A stretch of DNA of 44,256 nt from UBA922 sp035438805 (GTDB taxonomy: Bacteria > Patescibacteriota > Patescibacteriia > Magasanikbacterales > UBA922), in assembly GCA_035438805.1 (NCBI GenBank), contig DAORJA010000001.1, positions 1 through 44,256 on the forward strand. The letters run 5' to 3'. The notes under the pieces are model-generated. The model searched no databases. It was not told the origin of the DNA and worked only from the letters and a program-made list of their open reading frames with translations. Positions 32,420 to 40,648 of this stretch are shown here, in pieces (positions within the stretch are counted from its first letter, which is position 1; every line of letters starts with the position of its first letter). The position numbers and the translations under genes were made by a program.

Positions 32420-32562
32420 GTCATGAGCAAGATTGCTTATTTCACGACGGTTCCACCCGTTTTTTAACTTTTTTAAATTAGTATAAAGCTCCGAGAATGG
32501 TACCATGCGGGTCCCTCGATTTCACTCGGGATTCGCTGGGCAGGTTCTCGTACATACGCTTT
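32376..32562 (-). ncRNA. T-box riboswitch controlling thrS (tRNA-Thr sensing)
   Basis: Compact leader, read on the minus strand. Stem I is closed by AAAGC (32562-32558) with GCTTT (32489-32485) and CGAGAA (32550-32545) with TTCTCG (32497-32492). Directly above, the 3' side of an internal loop carries ACC (32501-32499), a Thr codon followed by A, as required of a specifier. The upper arm is GCG/CGC, then TCCC/GGGA with a 2-nt bulge. After an A/T linker comes the T-box core GGGTGGAACC (32458-32449). The antiterminator folds as CGGG/CCCG, 7-nt bulge TGGAACC, and GTCGTGA/TCATGAC. UGGA in the bulge would pair with a UCCA tRNA 3' end. Stems II and IIA/B are absent. Confidence 0.88.
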
Positions 32563-32571
32563 AGTGCATGA

Positions 32572-32600
32572 ACTATACTGAAAATACGATTCGCGGTCAA
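32572..32600 (-). promoter_or_regulatory. thrS promoter
   Basis: Minus strand TTGACC (32600-32595), 17-bp spacer, TATAGT (32577-32572). Start near 32565, i.e. at the first bases of T-box Stem I. The -35 lies 2 bp from the stop of the upstream gene. Confidence 0.85.
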
Positions 32601-32602
32601 GA

Positions 32603-33742
32603 CTACTGTACTTCTCGTATAATCACCTCTACATTGCTTGCTACACGAGGTACACTTCTATTCCAGAGCGGTTTGAAAGCCATCTCCACCCCTTCTACAT
32701 GTTTCAAAGACATGACATAGCGTTTTACTTCATCCTCTGATTTCCCAAAGAAATTATCTTTCTGGAGTTCAGTACTGTTTTCATCAATATTTACGAGTCC
32801 TCGATGTGAGACTGTCAATTTTGCAGTACTTGCTGCCACATCATAACTTTCCAATGAAAAGCTTGGGGTAGGCTCCATTGATGAAAGAATTTCACTGTTA
32901 TCTACCACACGCTTTTTCAGCATATCTTCTGCAAACGCCGTAGCTTTTACTGGGTCATACCACACGCCCACGACTGTTGCAGTACCTTTGATCACAAATG
33001 AATCCACTTCTTCACCCAATTCTTCGACTGGTTCAAACGTGGATTGTACTACCTGGTATAATCCAGTCATACCAACAGGTGCCTCAACTTTGAGAATGTC
33101 AGCGCCTTTGGTTTTTATTTCTTCAAGCAATACTTTTTCTGACTTTACAATATCATCCTGACCAACAACACCAAATGTTCTCACTCCTCCACTCATCGCA
33201 CTTTCACTTTTCGCGTAAATTACTTTCTGTTTACTCTCTTGAAGCCCAGGAATCGTAAACGTAGTCGCTGCAATATTCCCCGAAGCTCCTTTCACATCAG
33301 CATATACACTTGCCTTAATTTCTCCCTTGGCTGGTACAGAGACTGCATCTTTTAGTCTAAACAATACACCTTCTTTTGATAACACCCGTGTCGTTGCAAT
33401 AAGTCCTTGTGGAATATCGGTTTCGTTTATGAGAGTAACCGTACCCTCTGCAGCTGCATCCTCGGTCTTGGTGCCTTCAGGTGAAAATACTTTTTCATGT
33501 GTAATAACCGTTGTCGTCACAAACCCTGGAATCAGCGCATCAGCAGCTGTTGCATCAAGCACGACGGTATCGGTGACTTCAAGCGGTTCTGATTTGGTAA
33601 TAATAGTTATACTTGCACGCTTTGAAGACATGAAAATTATCGTACCAACCAAAATAAGGGTGATACATAAAAAACCAAGTGCGATAAATTTATAAAATCG
33701 TATTGGCTGCTCTGAAGGAAGTGGAGTAGCATCAAGTGGCAT
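32603..33742 (-). CDS. Baseplate-J-like membrane-anchored protein
   Basis: 379 aa with one N-terminal membrane helix (about 20-42, FIALGFLCITLILVGTIIFM) and a large extracytoplasmic beta-rich part. The stretch EGTVTLINETDIPQGLIATT then RVLSKEGVLFRLKDAVSVPA, followed by SGNIAATTFTIPGLQ and KVIYAKSESAMSGG, resembles the baseplate J/gp47-type domain annotated in many CPR proteins. There it replaces nothing phage-like and its role is unknown. It lies 74 bp downstream of pilB on the same strand, which suggests a part in the type IV pilus or another surface machine. No phage genes are nearby. Confidence 0.7.
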   Translation of the reverse strand: MPLDATPLPSEQPIRFYKFIALGFLCITLILVGTIIFMSSKRASITIITKSEPLEVTDTVVLDATAADALIPGFVTTTVITHEKVFSPEGTKTEDAAAEGTVTLINETDIPQGLIATTRVLSKEGVLFRLKDAVSVPAKGEIKASVYADVKGASGNIAATTFTIPGLQESKQKVIYAKSESAMSGGVRTFGVVGQDDIVKSEKVLLEEIKTKGADILKVEAPVGMTGLYQVVQSTFEPVEELGEEVDSFVIKGTATVVGVWYDPVKATAFAEDMLKKRVVDNSEILSSMEPTPSFSLESYDVAASTAKLTVSHRGLVNIDENSTELQKDNFFGKSEDEVKRYVMSLKHVEGVEMAFKPLWNRSVPRVASNVEVIIREVQ

Positions 33743-33816
33743 ATGACAGGACAGTACTTAAATTAAAATACAAAGAAAAATATTGCTTAGGTGGTAGTAT
33801 ACACAAAAATACGCTA

Positions 33817-35550
33817 TTACTCAATTACTCTAAATACTTCATTCAAGGTTGTCACTCCTTCGATGGCTTTCAAAACTCCATCTTCGACCATGGTTCGCAT
33901 ACCTTCAGTGCGCGCCACTTTTTCAATTTCAGCTTCTCCAACTTGCCCGCCCAAAATAAGCTGTTTTATCTGATCACTCACAATAAATAATTCGCAAATT
34001 CCAATTCTTCCTTTATATCCAATACCACTACACTCAGAACAACCTTTCTCTGCAGCAGTAAAAAATTCTTGTAATCCCGCATTCACTTGTTCCCGATCAG
34101 AAACATTCATCCCCTCAATTACTGCTTGTACACGCTCTTGAATATGTGGCTCCAATGCATCAAAACCCACTTTCTTTCTACATTTTTCACACACTCGTCT
34201 AACCAAACGCTGCCCCATCACACAATTGAGCGCTGGAGCGAGGAGATATGGTGCCGCCCCCATTGAGAGGAAACGTGAAATTGCCCCAGCAGAAGAATTT
34301 GTATGGAGAGTTGAAAGCATCAAGTGCCCTGTGAGGGCAGCCTGAACTGCGATTTCAGTTGTCTCTTCATCACGAATTTCTCCGACCATCACAATATCAG
34401 GATCTTGACGGAGAATTGAACGCAATCCTGTTGCAAAAGTATAGCCTTTTGTATGATCAATCTGACTCTGATTCACTCCTTCGAGCCTATACTCCACTGG
34501 ATCTTCCAATGTAATAATTTTCACTCCTGATTGATTGAGGATTTGTAAAATTGCATACAGCGTTGTTGATTTTCCCGATCCAGTAGGACCAGTCGTTATA
34601 ATCATTCCTGTTGGCCGCTCAATCTGCATTTTTAATTTTTCAAGAACTCCTGCAGTAAATCCGAGTTCTTCGAGAGTAATACCGCCATCTCCCTGTACGA
34701 GAAGACGCATTACAATACTTTCTCCAAACACAGTTGGAATAGTGGATACACGCACATCAATATCTCCATCCGGACTTTTGATGGTAAAGCGCCCATCTTG
34801 CGGTTTTGAAATAATATTGATTTTCAAGGCTGAAAGTAATTTTATGCGTGATAATAATTTTTTATATGCGTCTTTCGTGAGCGTTGCGACATCATGCAGA
34901 ATACCATCCAATCGAAATCGTACGACGATTGTATGCTCTTCTGCCTCTACATGCACATCTGAGGCATGTACTTTGAGCGCGGCACCAAGACTGATCGTAA
35001 GCACATCGGTTGTTGTTGCAGTTTCCAAAAGCTCAGCAACTGAATCAAAATCATCGACTGATGCCTGCACTTGTTTCAATGCGTCAGCTGTAATTTCTAC
35101 GTCTTTAGTAATGGGCTTTATGGTAGGTAATTTGTCATAGAGTGACAGTACTCGCTCAAGACTAACTTCCGAAATGACGTACACTGCACCCGTCGCATGT
35201 TTTTGTGTTTCTATACGTGTACGAATTTCATCAACTTCTGGTTTGGTAGGATCAAGTGCTCCGAGCCGTATCTCGTCACTGTTTGCAAAAAAACATACAA
35301 CTCCGGTTTGTTCAACTTCTTCTCGGCTGATCTGTCTTAAGGCCTCATGAGTCACCGGAAACTTAACTAAATCGATATGTGGCACGCCAATAGATGCCGC
35401 AAATCGCATAGCTTTGACTTCCAACTCTTTCTTCTTAATCTCATCCATTTTTTTAGTCAACACACCTTTGTTCTGCTGATTACCAACAATAGGCGGTTCT
35501 GTTGTCCTGCTTGTGTGTATAAGATCATTGATTGAAGGTCTGTCTGACAT
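33817..35550 (-). CDS. pilB: Type IV pilus assembly ATPase PilB (GspE family)
   Basis: Hexameric cytoplasmic ATPase that powers pilus extension or type II secretion. 577 aa. The N-terminal region is a divergent MshEN-like domain. The motor has Walker A GPTGSGKSTTLYAIL near residue 320, the Asp box TLEDPVEYRLEGVNQSQIDH, Walker B DPDIVMVGEIRDEETTEIAV and the His box LMLSTLHTNSSAGAI. A four-Cys zinc module is intact (CEKCRKKVGF and CSECSGIGYKGRIGICELF). The neighbours are a polytopic protein upstream (7-bp gap) and the baseplate-J-like gene downstream. No pilC, pilT, prepilin peptidase or pilin gene is in this window. Confidence 0.94.
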   Translation of the reverse strand: MSDRPSINDLIHTSRTTEPPIVGNQQNKGVLTKKMDEIKKKELEVKAMRFAASIGVPHIDLVKFPVTHEALRQISREEVEQTGVVCFFANSDEIRLGALDPTKPEVDEIRTRIETQKHATGAVYVISEVSLERVLSLYDKLPTIKPITKDVEITADALKQVQASVDDFDSVAELLETATTTDVLTISLGAALKVHASDVHVEAEEHTIVVRFRLDGILHDVATLTKDAYKKLLSRIKLLSALKINIISKPQDGRFTIKSPDGDIDVRVSTIPTVFGESIVMRLLVQGDGGITLEELGFTAGVLEKLKMQIERPTGMIITTGPTGSGKSTTLYAILQILNQSGVKIITLEDPVEYRLEGVNQSQIDHTKGYTFATGLRSILRQDPDIVMVGEIRDEETTEIAVQAALTGHLMLSTLHTNSSAGAISRFLSMGAAPYLLAPALNCVMGQRLVRRVCEKCRKKVGFDALEPHIQERVQAVIEGMNVSDREQVNAGLQEFFTAAEKGCSECSGIGYKGRIGICELFIVSDQIKQLILGGQVGEAEIEKVARTEGMRTMVEDGVLKAIEGVTTLNEVFRVIE

Positions 35551-35557
35551 ACGATTG

Positions 35558-36553
35558 TTAGGTGCGCTTGAAGCCAGAAATCCATGCGTGTATTCGACTC
35601 CGCAGTCCCCATCGATGCATAATCACAAATAAATATGTCCACGTTGCGTTTACAAATACGGTAAATACTGAGCCAATAATAAGAGCATATGCCAGGTAAA
35701 GCACCAATGCGATTGACACACCAAACTGAGAGACTGCAATATTCCCTGTCAGAGCTCCATAGGCACTCAACGCAAGACTAGGTGCTACAAATACGTATAA
35801 TCCTGCAAGTAGCAGTCCAAACATTAATACATTCAAAAGTAGTAGCACAATTCCCACTTCAAAAGAAACAATCCAATGTTTGATTAATAATTTCCACGCA
35901 TGATTAATCGCACCAAATAAATCCTTTTTCTCAATTACCAGATACCCAACTGCAAAAATTGTAAGTACAGATACAGTCATCCCAACAATAATTGCTGAAA
36001 TAAAGGAGATAACAAATACGACTGTTGAGCTTGCTGTTCCAAACAGTAATGCTGCAAACGCACTCGCCGAAACAATGAGAGAGACGGCAAAAATGATTAA
36101 TTTTTTTACAATATTAAGAACCAAGATATGGGAAACATTGCGAGCACCTGCATGCCATGATTCTTCAAACTTTTCGATTGTCTTCAGACCATGTTCCATA
36201 GAAAGTGCTGTTGCATGCACCATGCCACCCTGAGCAATTGAAGCAACCACAATAAGCGCAATACCAAGTGATAATAACATGACTAGTAGCCACGCAAGAC
36301 CTGCCCATGAATCAAAAGAAAATCCTAGCGTATTACCTATCTGCATCAGTGTATTCGGTGAAAAAATATACCATATCTGTGCACCAGGACTTACCGTACC
36401 AGGAATTACTCCTTTTAGTACTCCGGTAATCACATCAAGAATTCCCAGCTGTCCTAAAACCAATGCACATGCCCCTAATACCCATAATCCTTTGTAGTGT
36501 TTAGTGAGTTTCCAGCTTACTTTAAATATCTCTCGAAGTGTGGGCTCCTGCAT
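35558..36553 (-). CDS. Polytopic membrane protein upstream of pilB
   Basis: 331 aa from ATG 36553 (MQEPTLREIFKVSWKLTKHY). The frame opens at 36595, but an extended -10 overlaps that region, so the downstream ATG is preferred. About seven to eight long hydrophobic helices are seen, including GLWVLGACALVLGQLGIL, GLAWLLVMLLSLGIALIVVA and HWIVSFEVGIVLLLLNVLMF. The pattern GAINHAWKLLIKHW recalls membrane proteins with repeated W-x-L helices of the glycerophosphodiester-phosphodiesterase membrane-domain type, but no firm family assignment is made. It is first in a three-gene unit with pilB and the baseplate-J-like gene. Confidence 0.75.
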   Translation of the reverse strand: MQEPTLREIFKVSWKLTKHYKGLWVLGACALVLGQLGILDVITGVLKGVIPGTVSPGAQIWYIFSPNTLMQIGNTLGFSFDSWAGLAWLLVMLLSLGIALIVVASIAQGGMVHATALSMEHGLKTIEKFEESWHAGARNVSHILVLNIVKKLIIFAVSLIVSASAFAALLFGTASSTVVFVISFISAIIVGMTVSVLTIFAVGYLVIEKKDLFGAINHAWKLLIKHWIVSFEVGIVLLLLNVLMFGLLLAGLYVFVAPSLALSAYGALTGNIAVSQFGVSIALVLYLAYALIIGSVFTVFVNATWTYLFVIMHRWGLRSRIHAWISGFKRT

Positions 36554-36585
36554 AACAAAAACAATTAGAAGATAGTAATGTTGAT

Positions 36586-36594
36586 AGTATAGCA
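36586..36594 (-). promoter_or_regulatory. Extended -10 promoter of the membrane protein/pilB operon
   Basis: Minus strand TGC followed by TATACT (36591-36586); no convincing -35. Start near 36580. Confidence 0.6.
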
Positions 36595-36619
36595 CATACG
36601 TCAGCCAAAAGGGAGAAAT

Positions 36620-36654
36620 AAAAAAGCATCCATGAGTGGTCAGGATGCTTTTTT
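36620..36654 (-). terminator. Terminator of ftsH
   Basis: AAAAAGCATCC and GGATGCTTTTT around an 11-nt loop, with T-runs on both strands. It lies between ftsH and the pilB operon. Confidence 0.9.
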
Positions 36655-36667
36655 ATATTCGTATACG

Positions 36668-38506
36668 TTAGTTTTTCTTACTGTCTCCCACAATCTTTTT
36701 GAACTCATCTTGCTCCACTGTTTCTTTTTCGATCAATTCTTTTACCAAATCATCCATTTGCTTTCGGTGTGTGGTAATCACATGCTCCGCAACTTTGAGC
36801 GCATCATCGAGTATTCGACTGATCTCTGAATCAATTAATTCTGCTGTTTTTTCACTATAATTTTTCTTGTCATGGATTTCTTGCGCCAAGAAAATCATTT
36901 CTTCATTTTCCCCATATTGACGAGGCCCTAATTTATCACTCATCCCATAGCGGAGCACCATTGAACGCGCAGTCGCTGTTGCTTTTTTGAGATCACTCGA
37001 TGGTCCTGTTGAAAGCTGGTCGACACCATAGATCATGCGTTCAGTAACATATCCTCCGAGCATCATTGCGAGATCATCATTGAATTTCGCACGCGTACGA
37101 TATTTCACATCACTATCTGGCATACTGAGAGTATACCCTCCTGCCATTCCACGGCCGATAATTGAGACTTTTCGCACAGGATCACAATTTGGAAGGAAGT
37201 GTCCCACAATCGCATGACCTGCTTCATGATAGGCAGTCATTTCCTGATCTTTTTTGGTCATTAATCGTGACTTTTTCTCTGGTCCCAAAATTACCTTTTC
37301 AATGCTTTCAAGAACTTCAACTTCATCAATTACTTTTTTCTCTCTTCTAACTGCGAGAATTGCAGCTTCGTTTAATAAATTTTCAAGATCAGCTCCAGAA
37401 AAACCAGGAGTACGTTCTGCGATTTTTCGAAGTGAGACACCCTCAGCTAGTTTTTTATTTTTTGCGTGCACCTTGAGAATCTCTTCGCGGTCAGAAATAT
37501 CTGGGAGATCAATCACCACACGTCGATCAAAACGACCTGGACGAAGGAGAGCTGAATCAAGCACATCTGGCCGATTGGTCGCAGCAACGACGATCACGCC
37601 AAGATTTGGTTCAAATCCGTCCATCTCAACGAGAATTTGGTTGAGTGTCTGCTCGCGCTCATCATGACTTCCACCAAGACCTGCTCCACGTTTGCGCCCA
37701 ACTGCGTCGATTTCATCAATAAACACAATTGCTGGAGCTGCTTTTTTTGCTTTGTTAAATAAATCTCGGACACGTGATGCTCCAACTCCCACAAACATTT
37801 CTACAAATTCTGATCCTGAAATGTGGAAGAACGGAACACCGGCTTCGCCTGCAACTGCTTTTGCAAGCAATGTTTTTCCAGTACCAGGAGAACCCATCAA
37901 TAATACGCCACGTGGGATTTTCGCTCCCATGTCAGTAAATTTTTTTGGATCTTTCAAAAAATCCACTACTTCAGTAAGTTCTTCTTTTGCTTCTTTAGCG
38001 CCCGCAACATCTGCGAATGTCTTTCGATTAGTGTCATCTGGTTTTGCTTCTTTAGCACGACTCTCTCCAAATCCCATTGCCCGATTATTAGCGCCCTGTA
38101 CCTGTCTCGTAAAAAAGAAAATTACCAACAGAAAAATACCCAGAGGAAGTATCCATGGTACCAACACACCTACCCAGAATCTCCAGCCTGATTCCTCCTT
38201 AATCTCTACTGAGATATTGTTTAGCTCTTCTGAAGTAACACCATAGGGAGCCAGTAATTCACCAAAAGAAACTCCTGTTTCTCGCTTGATTTCAAGTGGT
38301 TTTGCGTTTTCATCTTTCAGCTTTACGAGCAAGGTGTCTCCCCGGACTTCCACAACAGATACGGTATCTGCTTTAATCTCTGTTACTAGCCGCGAAATAC
38401 TCGCAGCCTCAGGCTGAACACCCGTAAAATTGAACATCGAAACTACTGCCGCGATTACGAATAATGTGGCAAAAACAATAAAAAAATTCTTGAATAATTG
38501 CTTCAT
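36668..38506 (-). CDS. ftsH: ATP-dependent zinc metalloprotease FtsH
   Basis: Membrane-anchored AAA+ protease that degrades misfolded and regulatory proteins. 612 aa. Two membrane helices (FFIVFATLFVIAAVVSMF and FWVGVLVPWILPLGIFLLVI) flank a small periplasmic domain. The AAA module has Walker A GSPGTGKTLLAKAVAGEAGV near residue 204, Walker B APAIVFIDEIDAVGRKRG, the pore motif FVEMFVGVGASRVRDLF and SRH DVLDSALLRPGRFDR. The M41 protease site is HEAGHAIVGHF near residue 425, with a downstream Asp in STGPSSDLKKATATA. It is monocistronic, with a near-ideal promoter and its own terminator, just downstream of rpsA. Confidence 0.97.
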   Translation of the reverse strand: MKQLFKNFFIVFATLFVIAAVVSMFNFTGVQPEAASISRLVTEIKADTVSVVEVRGDTLLVKLKDENAKPLEIKRETGVSFGELLAPYGVTSEELNNISVEIKEESGWRFWVGVLVPWILPLGIFLLVIFFFTRQVQGANNRAMGFGESRAKEAKPDDTNRKTFADVAGAKEAKEELTEVVDFLKDPKKFTDMGAKIPRGVLLMGSPGTGKTLLAKAVAGEAGVPFFHISGSEFVEMFVGVGASRVRDLFNKAKKAAPAIVFIDEIDAVGRKRGAGLGGSHDEREQTLNQILVEMDGFEPNLGVIVVAATNRPDVLDSALLRPGRFDRRVVIDLPDISDREEILKVHAKNKKLAEGVSLRKIAERTPGFSGADLENLLNEAAILAVRREKKVIDEVEVLESIEKVILGPEKKSRLMTKKDQEMTAYHEAGHAIVGHFLPNCDPVRKVSIIGRGMAGGYTLSMPDSDVKYRTRAKFNDDLAMMLGGYVTERMIYGVDQLSTGPSSDLKKATATARSMVLRYGMSDKLGPRQYGENEEMIFLAQEIHDKKNYSEKTAELIDSEISRILDDALKVAEHVITTHRKQMDDLVKELIEKETVEQDEFKKIVGDSKKN

Positions 38507-38541
38507 ACGCAGCTTTTTTCAATTAAGAAGATAATAGAGTG

Positions 38542-38570
38542 AGTATATGCAAATTATACACCTTTGTCAA
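38542..38570 (-). promoter_or_regulatory. ftsH promoter
   Basis: Minus strand TTGACA (38570-38565), 17-bp spacer, TATACT (38547-38542). Start near 38535, leader about 29 nt. Confidence 0.88.
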
Positions 38571-38576
38571 TAATCA

Positions 38577-38602
38577 AAACCCCACACTTTTGTGCGGGGT
38601 TT
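38577..38602 (-). terminator. Terminator of rpsA
   Basis: CCCCGCAC-AAAA-GTGTGGGG (one G-U pair) followed by TTTT on the minus strand, directly upstream of the ftsH -35. Confidence 0.85.
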
Positions 38603-38609
38603 ATCGTGA

Positions 38610-39770
38610 TTATGCTGTTTTTTCTTCGGTCTTTACTTCTTCTTTTTTCTCTTCAGCTACTTCGTCTTCTTTTTTTGCTTCGCGCTTCTTTACTCCTTCA
38701 AGTCGGAGTCCAAGACGGTGTTCAGCTGGTTCAATAGAGATAATTTCGAAGTTGTATGGTTTTCCGATTTCAAACTTGACCAATAATTCCTTTGGATCAG
38801 CCACACGTTTATCTGAAAGATCAGAAATGTGCGCGAGTCCATGAATTTCATTGTCGAGTTTGACCATGAGACCAAATGATTCAACCTTATGCACCTCTCC
38901 TTTTACAATCTGCCCAATCGTATATTTTTCTTTTACAGATTTCCAAGGATCGTCGACAAGGCGCTTCAATGAGAGGTAGATTTTTGATTTGTTGAGATCA
39001 ATGATCTGAGCTTTCACTTTATCACCCACTTTGAGAATATCTTTAGGATGATCAATTCTCTGCCAGACGATTTCTGAAATGTGTACCAATCCTTCGAGTC
39101 CTTCACCAAATTTCACAAATGCTCCAAATGGAGTGAGCGCTGATACTTCACCCTCGATCTTGTCTCCTACCTTGTAAGAATCAAGGATATTTTTCTGCTC
39201 TTCTTCCCATACTTCTTTTTCAGAGAAGATCAATTTCTCATCGTCAACGTTTGCATCAAGTACTTTTACCTTGATTGTTGTTCCAACAAATTTTTTCAAG
39301 TGTTCAAGAATTCTATTTTTATCTCCACCCTGTACACGTGGGTAATTATCAGGATTGAGCTGTGATACAGGCATAAATCCGGTCAAAGCGTCTGCCTGGA
39401 GCATAAGACCACCTTTGTTTGCCTGGATAATCTTTGCTTTGATTACTGTTCCTTCTTTAACATATTTTGCCATGCGTTCCCAAACGAGGCGATGTCCGGC
39501 TACGCGGAATGACAATTCCATTTCGCCATTTTCATTTTCATCTTCAATAACTGTCGCTTCGACATCATCTCCGATTTTGATATGAGCAAATTCTTTTGAT
39601 TCACTAAACAATTCATCTCCGCGTACAACTCCGATAATGATACCATTGATATCAACACGAACTTCACCTCGACCAATCGAGATGACTTTTCCTTTGACCA
39701 AATCATTCACTTGAGGGATCTGGGCAAAATAATCTTTTAATAATTCTTCAAAATTCTGTGTCTGTGCCAT
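38610..39770 (-). CDS. rpsA: 30S ribosomal protein S1 (four S1 domains)
   Basis: mRNA-binding ribosomal protein. 386 aa with four S1 OB-fold repeats at about 18-85 (GKVISIGRGEVRVDINGIIIG), 100-170 (GTVIKAKIIQANKGGLMLQA), 190-260 (GDKIEGEVSALTPFGAFVKF, GLEGLVHISEI) and 275-345 (GQIVKGEVHKVESFGLMVKL, IHGLAHISDL). A Lys/Glu-rich tail (KKREAKKEDEVAEEKKEEVK) follows. E. coli S1 has six repeats; four is usual in many other phyla. S1 may matter more here because most genes lack a Shine-Dalgarno sequence. The leader of about 65 nt can form two hairpins and could serve autoregulation. Confidence 0.93.
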   Translation of the reverse strand: MAQTQNFEELLKDYFAQIPQVNDLVKGKVISIGRGEVRVDINGIIIGVVRGDELFSESKEFAHIKIGDDVEATVIEDENENGEMELSFRVAGHRLVWERMAKYVKEGTVIKAKIIQANKGGLMLQADALTGFMPVSQLNPDNYPRVQGGDKNRILEHLKKFVGTTIKVKVLDANVDDEKLIFSEKEVWEEEQKNILDSYKVGDKIEGEVSALTPFGAFVKFGEGLEGLVHISEIVWQRIDHPKDILKVGDKVKAQIIDLNKSKIYLSLKRLVDDPWKSVKEKYTIGQIVKGEVHKVESFGLMVKLDNEIHGLAHISDLSDKRVADPKELLVKFEIGKPYNFEIISIEPAEHRLGLRLEGVKKREAKKEDEVAEEKKEEVKTEEKTA

Positions 39771-39836
39771 ATAAAAAACACATTAACCGGAATCATTTAA
39801 TGGACCGGTCCTGACTTAAGCCAGGGTAAATAAAGT
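39771..39836 (-). promoter_or_regulatory. rpsA leader with two potential hairpins
   Basis: On the minus strand CCTG/CAGG (loop GCTTAAGT) is followed by ACCGG/CCGGT enclosing an A/T-rich loop, in the 65 nt before the start codon. Placement suits autoregulation by S1, but this is inference. Confidence 0.4.
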
Positions 39837-39842
39837 GGGCTT

Positions 39843-39871
39843 AGTGTAGCATAGGATTTTCAATTTGGCAA
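39843..39871 (-). promoter_or_regulatory. rpsA promoter
   Basis: Minus strand TTGCCA (39871-39866), 17-bp spacer ending in TGC, TACACT (39848-39843). Start near 39836. Confidence 0.8.
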
Positions 39872-39944
39872 GGCCTTTTCCTGAAGATAACTTTGGATAA
39901 CTTTTGTCCGCTAATCTATCCTCTTTTTTACGCTGGGAACCCCC

Positions 39945-39973
39945 TTGCTTTCACCCACAAAACCCCGTATACT
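39945..39973 (+). promoter_or_regulatory. Promoter of the MBL-like/gyrA operon
   Basis: TTGCTT (39945-39950), 17-bp spacer, TATACT (39968-39973). The open frame's TTG at 39945 is the -35 itself, so translation starts at ATG 40011. Confidence 0.75.
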
Positions 39974-40010
39974 ATGGGCATACCTAAACAACATTTTGAC
40001 CATAATTCTT

Positions 40011-40625
40011 ATGCATATTTCCTGGCTTGGAGGTACTTCAATCAAAATTCAGACAAAACATGCTGATTCAGACGTCACGGTATTAATTGATCCATATAAA
40101 TCCGATAAAGGTACTTCTCCACGAAGCTTGACTGCTGACGTCGTACTCCTTACCCGAGGATCACAAGATCTCATCACCTTGTCTGGCGAGCCATTTACCC
40201 TTGATACTCCAGGCGAAATCGACTCAAAAGGAGTGCTGGTTACCGGTGTTGCCGGACATACTGAAGACGGGACTATGCTTCGGATTGATTGTGAAGGTGT
40301 AAGCATGGCTCATCTTGGGCTTATCAAAGAACCTCTCACATCAGATCAATTGGACATTTTATCAGGCGTTGATATTGTGTTTATTCCTGTGGGAAATAAA
40401 AATGGACTTGATACTGAATCTGCCATGAAAACGATCAATAGCCTTGAACCTCGAATTGTTATTCCGATGGCTTTTAAGTGTGACAATGATCCTGATGCTT
40501 CCTCTCCTGACAGCTTTATTCGAGGGCTTGGGCTCCAGATACCTGCTGAAGAAAAAAAGGTAATTATTAAGAAGAAAGACCTCCCTGAAGAGGAGACAAA
40601 AGTAATTTTATTTGGAAAAGAATAA
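40011..40625 (+). CDS. Degenerate metallo-beta-lactamase-fold protein (UlaG/COG2220-like)
   Basis: 204 aa from ATG 40011. The start MHISWLGGTSIKIQTKHADS then DVTVLIDPYKSDKG is that of UlaG-type MBL proteins, where the strand leading to HxHxDH follows. Here that place reads ADVVLLTRGSQDLITLSGEP, with no histidines, and the later segment FTLDTPGEIDSKGVLVTGVA is family-like. LEPRIVIPMAFKCDNDPDAS corresponds to the last metal-site strand, again without His. It is therefore probably a non-catalytic, structural or binding member. It is first in an operon with a membrane protein and gyrA. Confidence 0.75.
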   Translation: MHISWLGGTSIKIQTKHADSDVTVLIDPYKSDKGTSPRSLTADVVLLTRGSQDLITLSGEPFTLDTPGEIDSKGVLVTGVAGHTEDGTMLRIDCEGVSMAHLGLIKEPLTSDQLDILSGVDIVFIPVGNKNGLDTESAMKTINSLEPRIVIPMAFKCDNDPDASSPDSFIRGLGLQIPAEEKKVIIKKKDLPEEETKVILFGKE

Positions 40626-40648
40626 AAGGAACTGTTAGCCCCCGTAGA

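Noticed and set aside
32490..32562. tRNA-like cloverleaf upstream of thrS
   Set aside because: The stem and arm pattern is explained by T-box Stem I; there is no T-loop (TTCGA) and no acceptor stem with CCA.
32603..33742. Prophage tail module because of the baseplate-J-like domain
   Set aside because: No other phage genes, single membrane anchor, and placement behind pilB; such proteins occur in CPR genomes outside phages.
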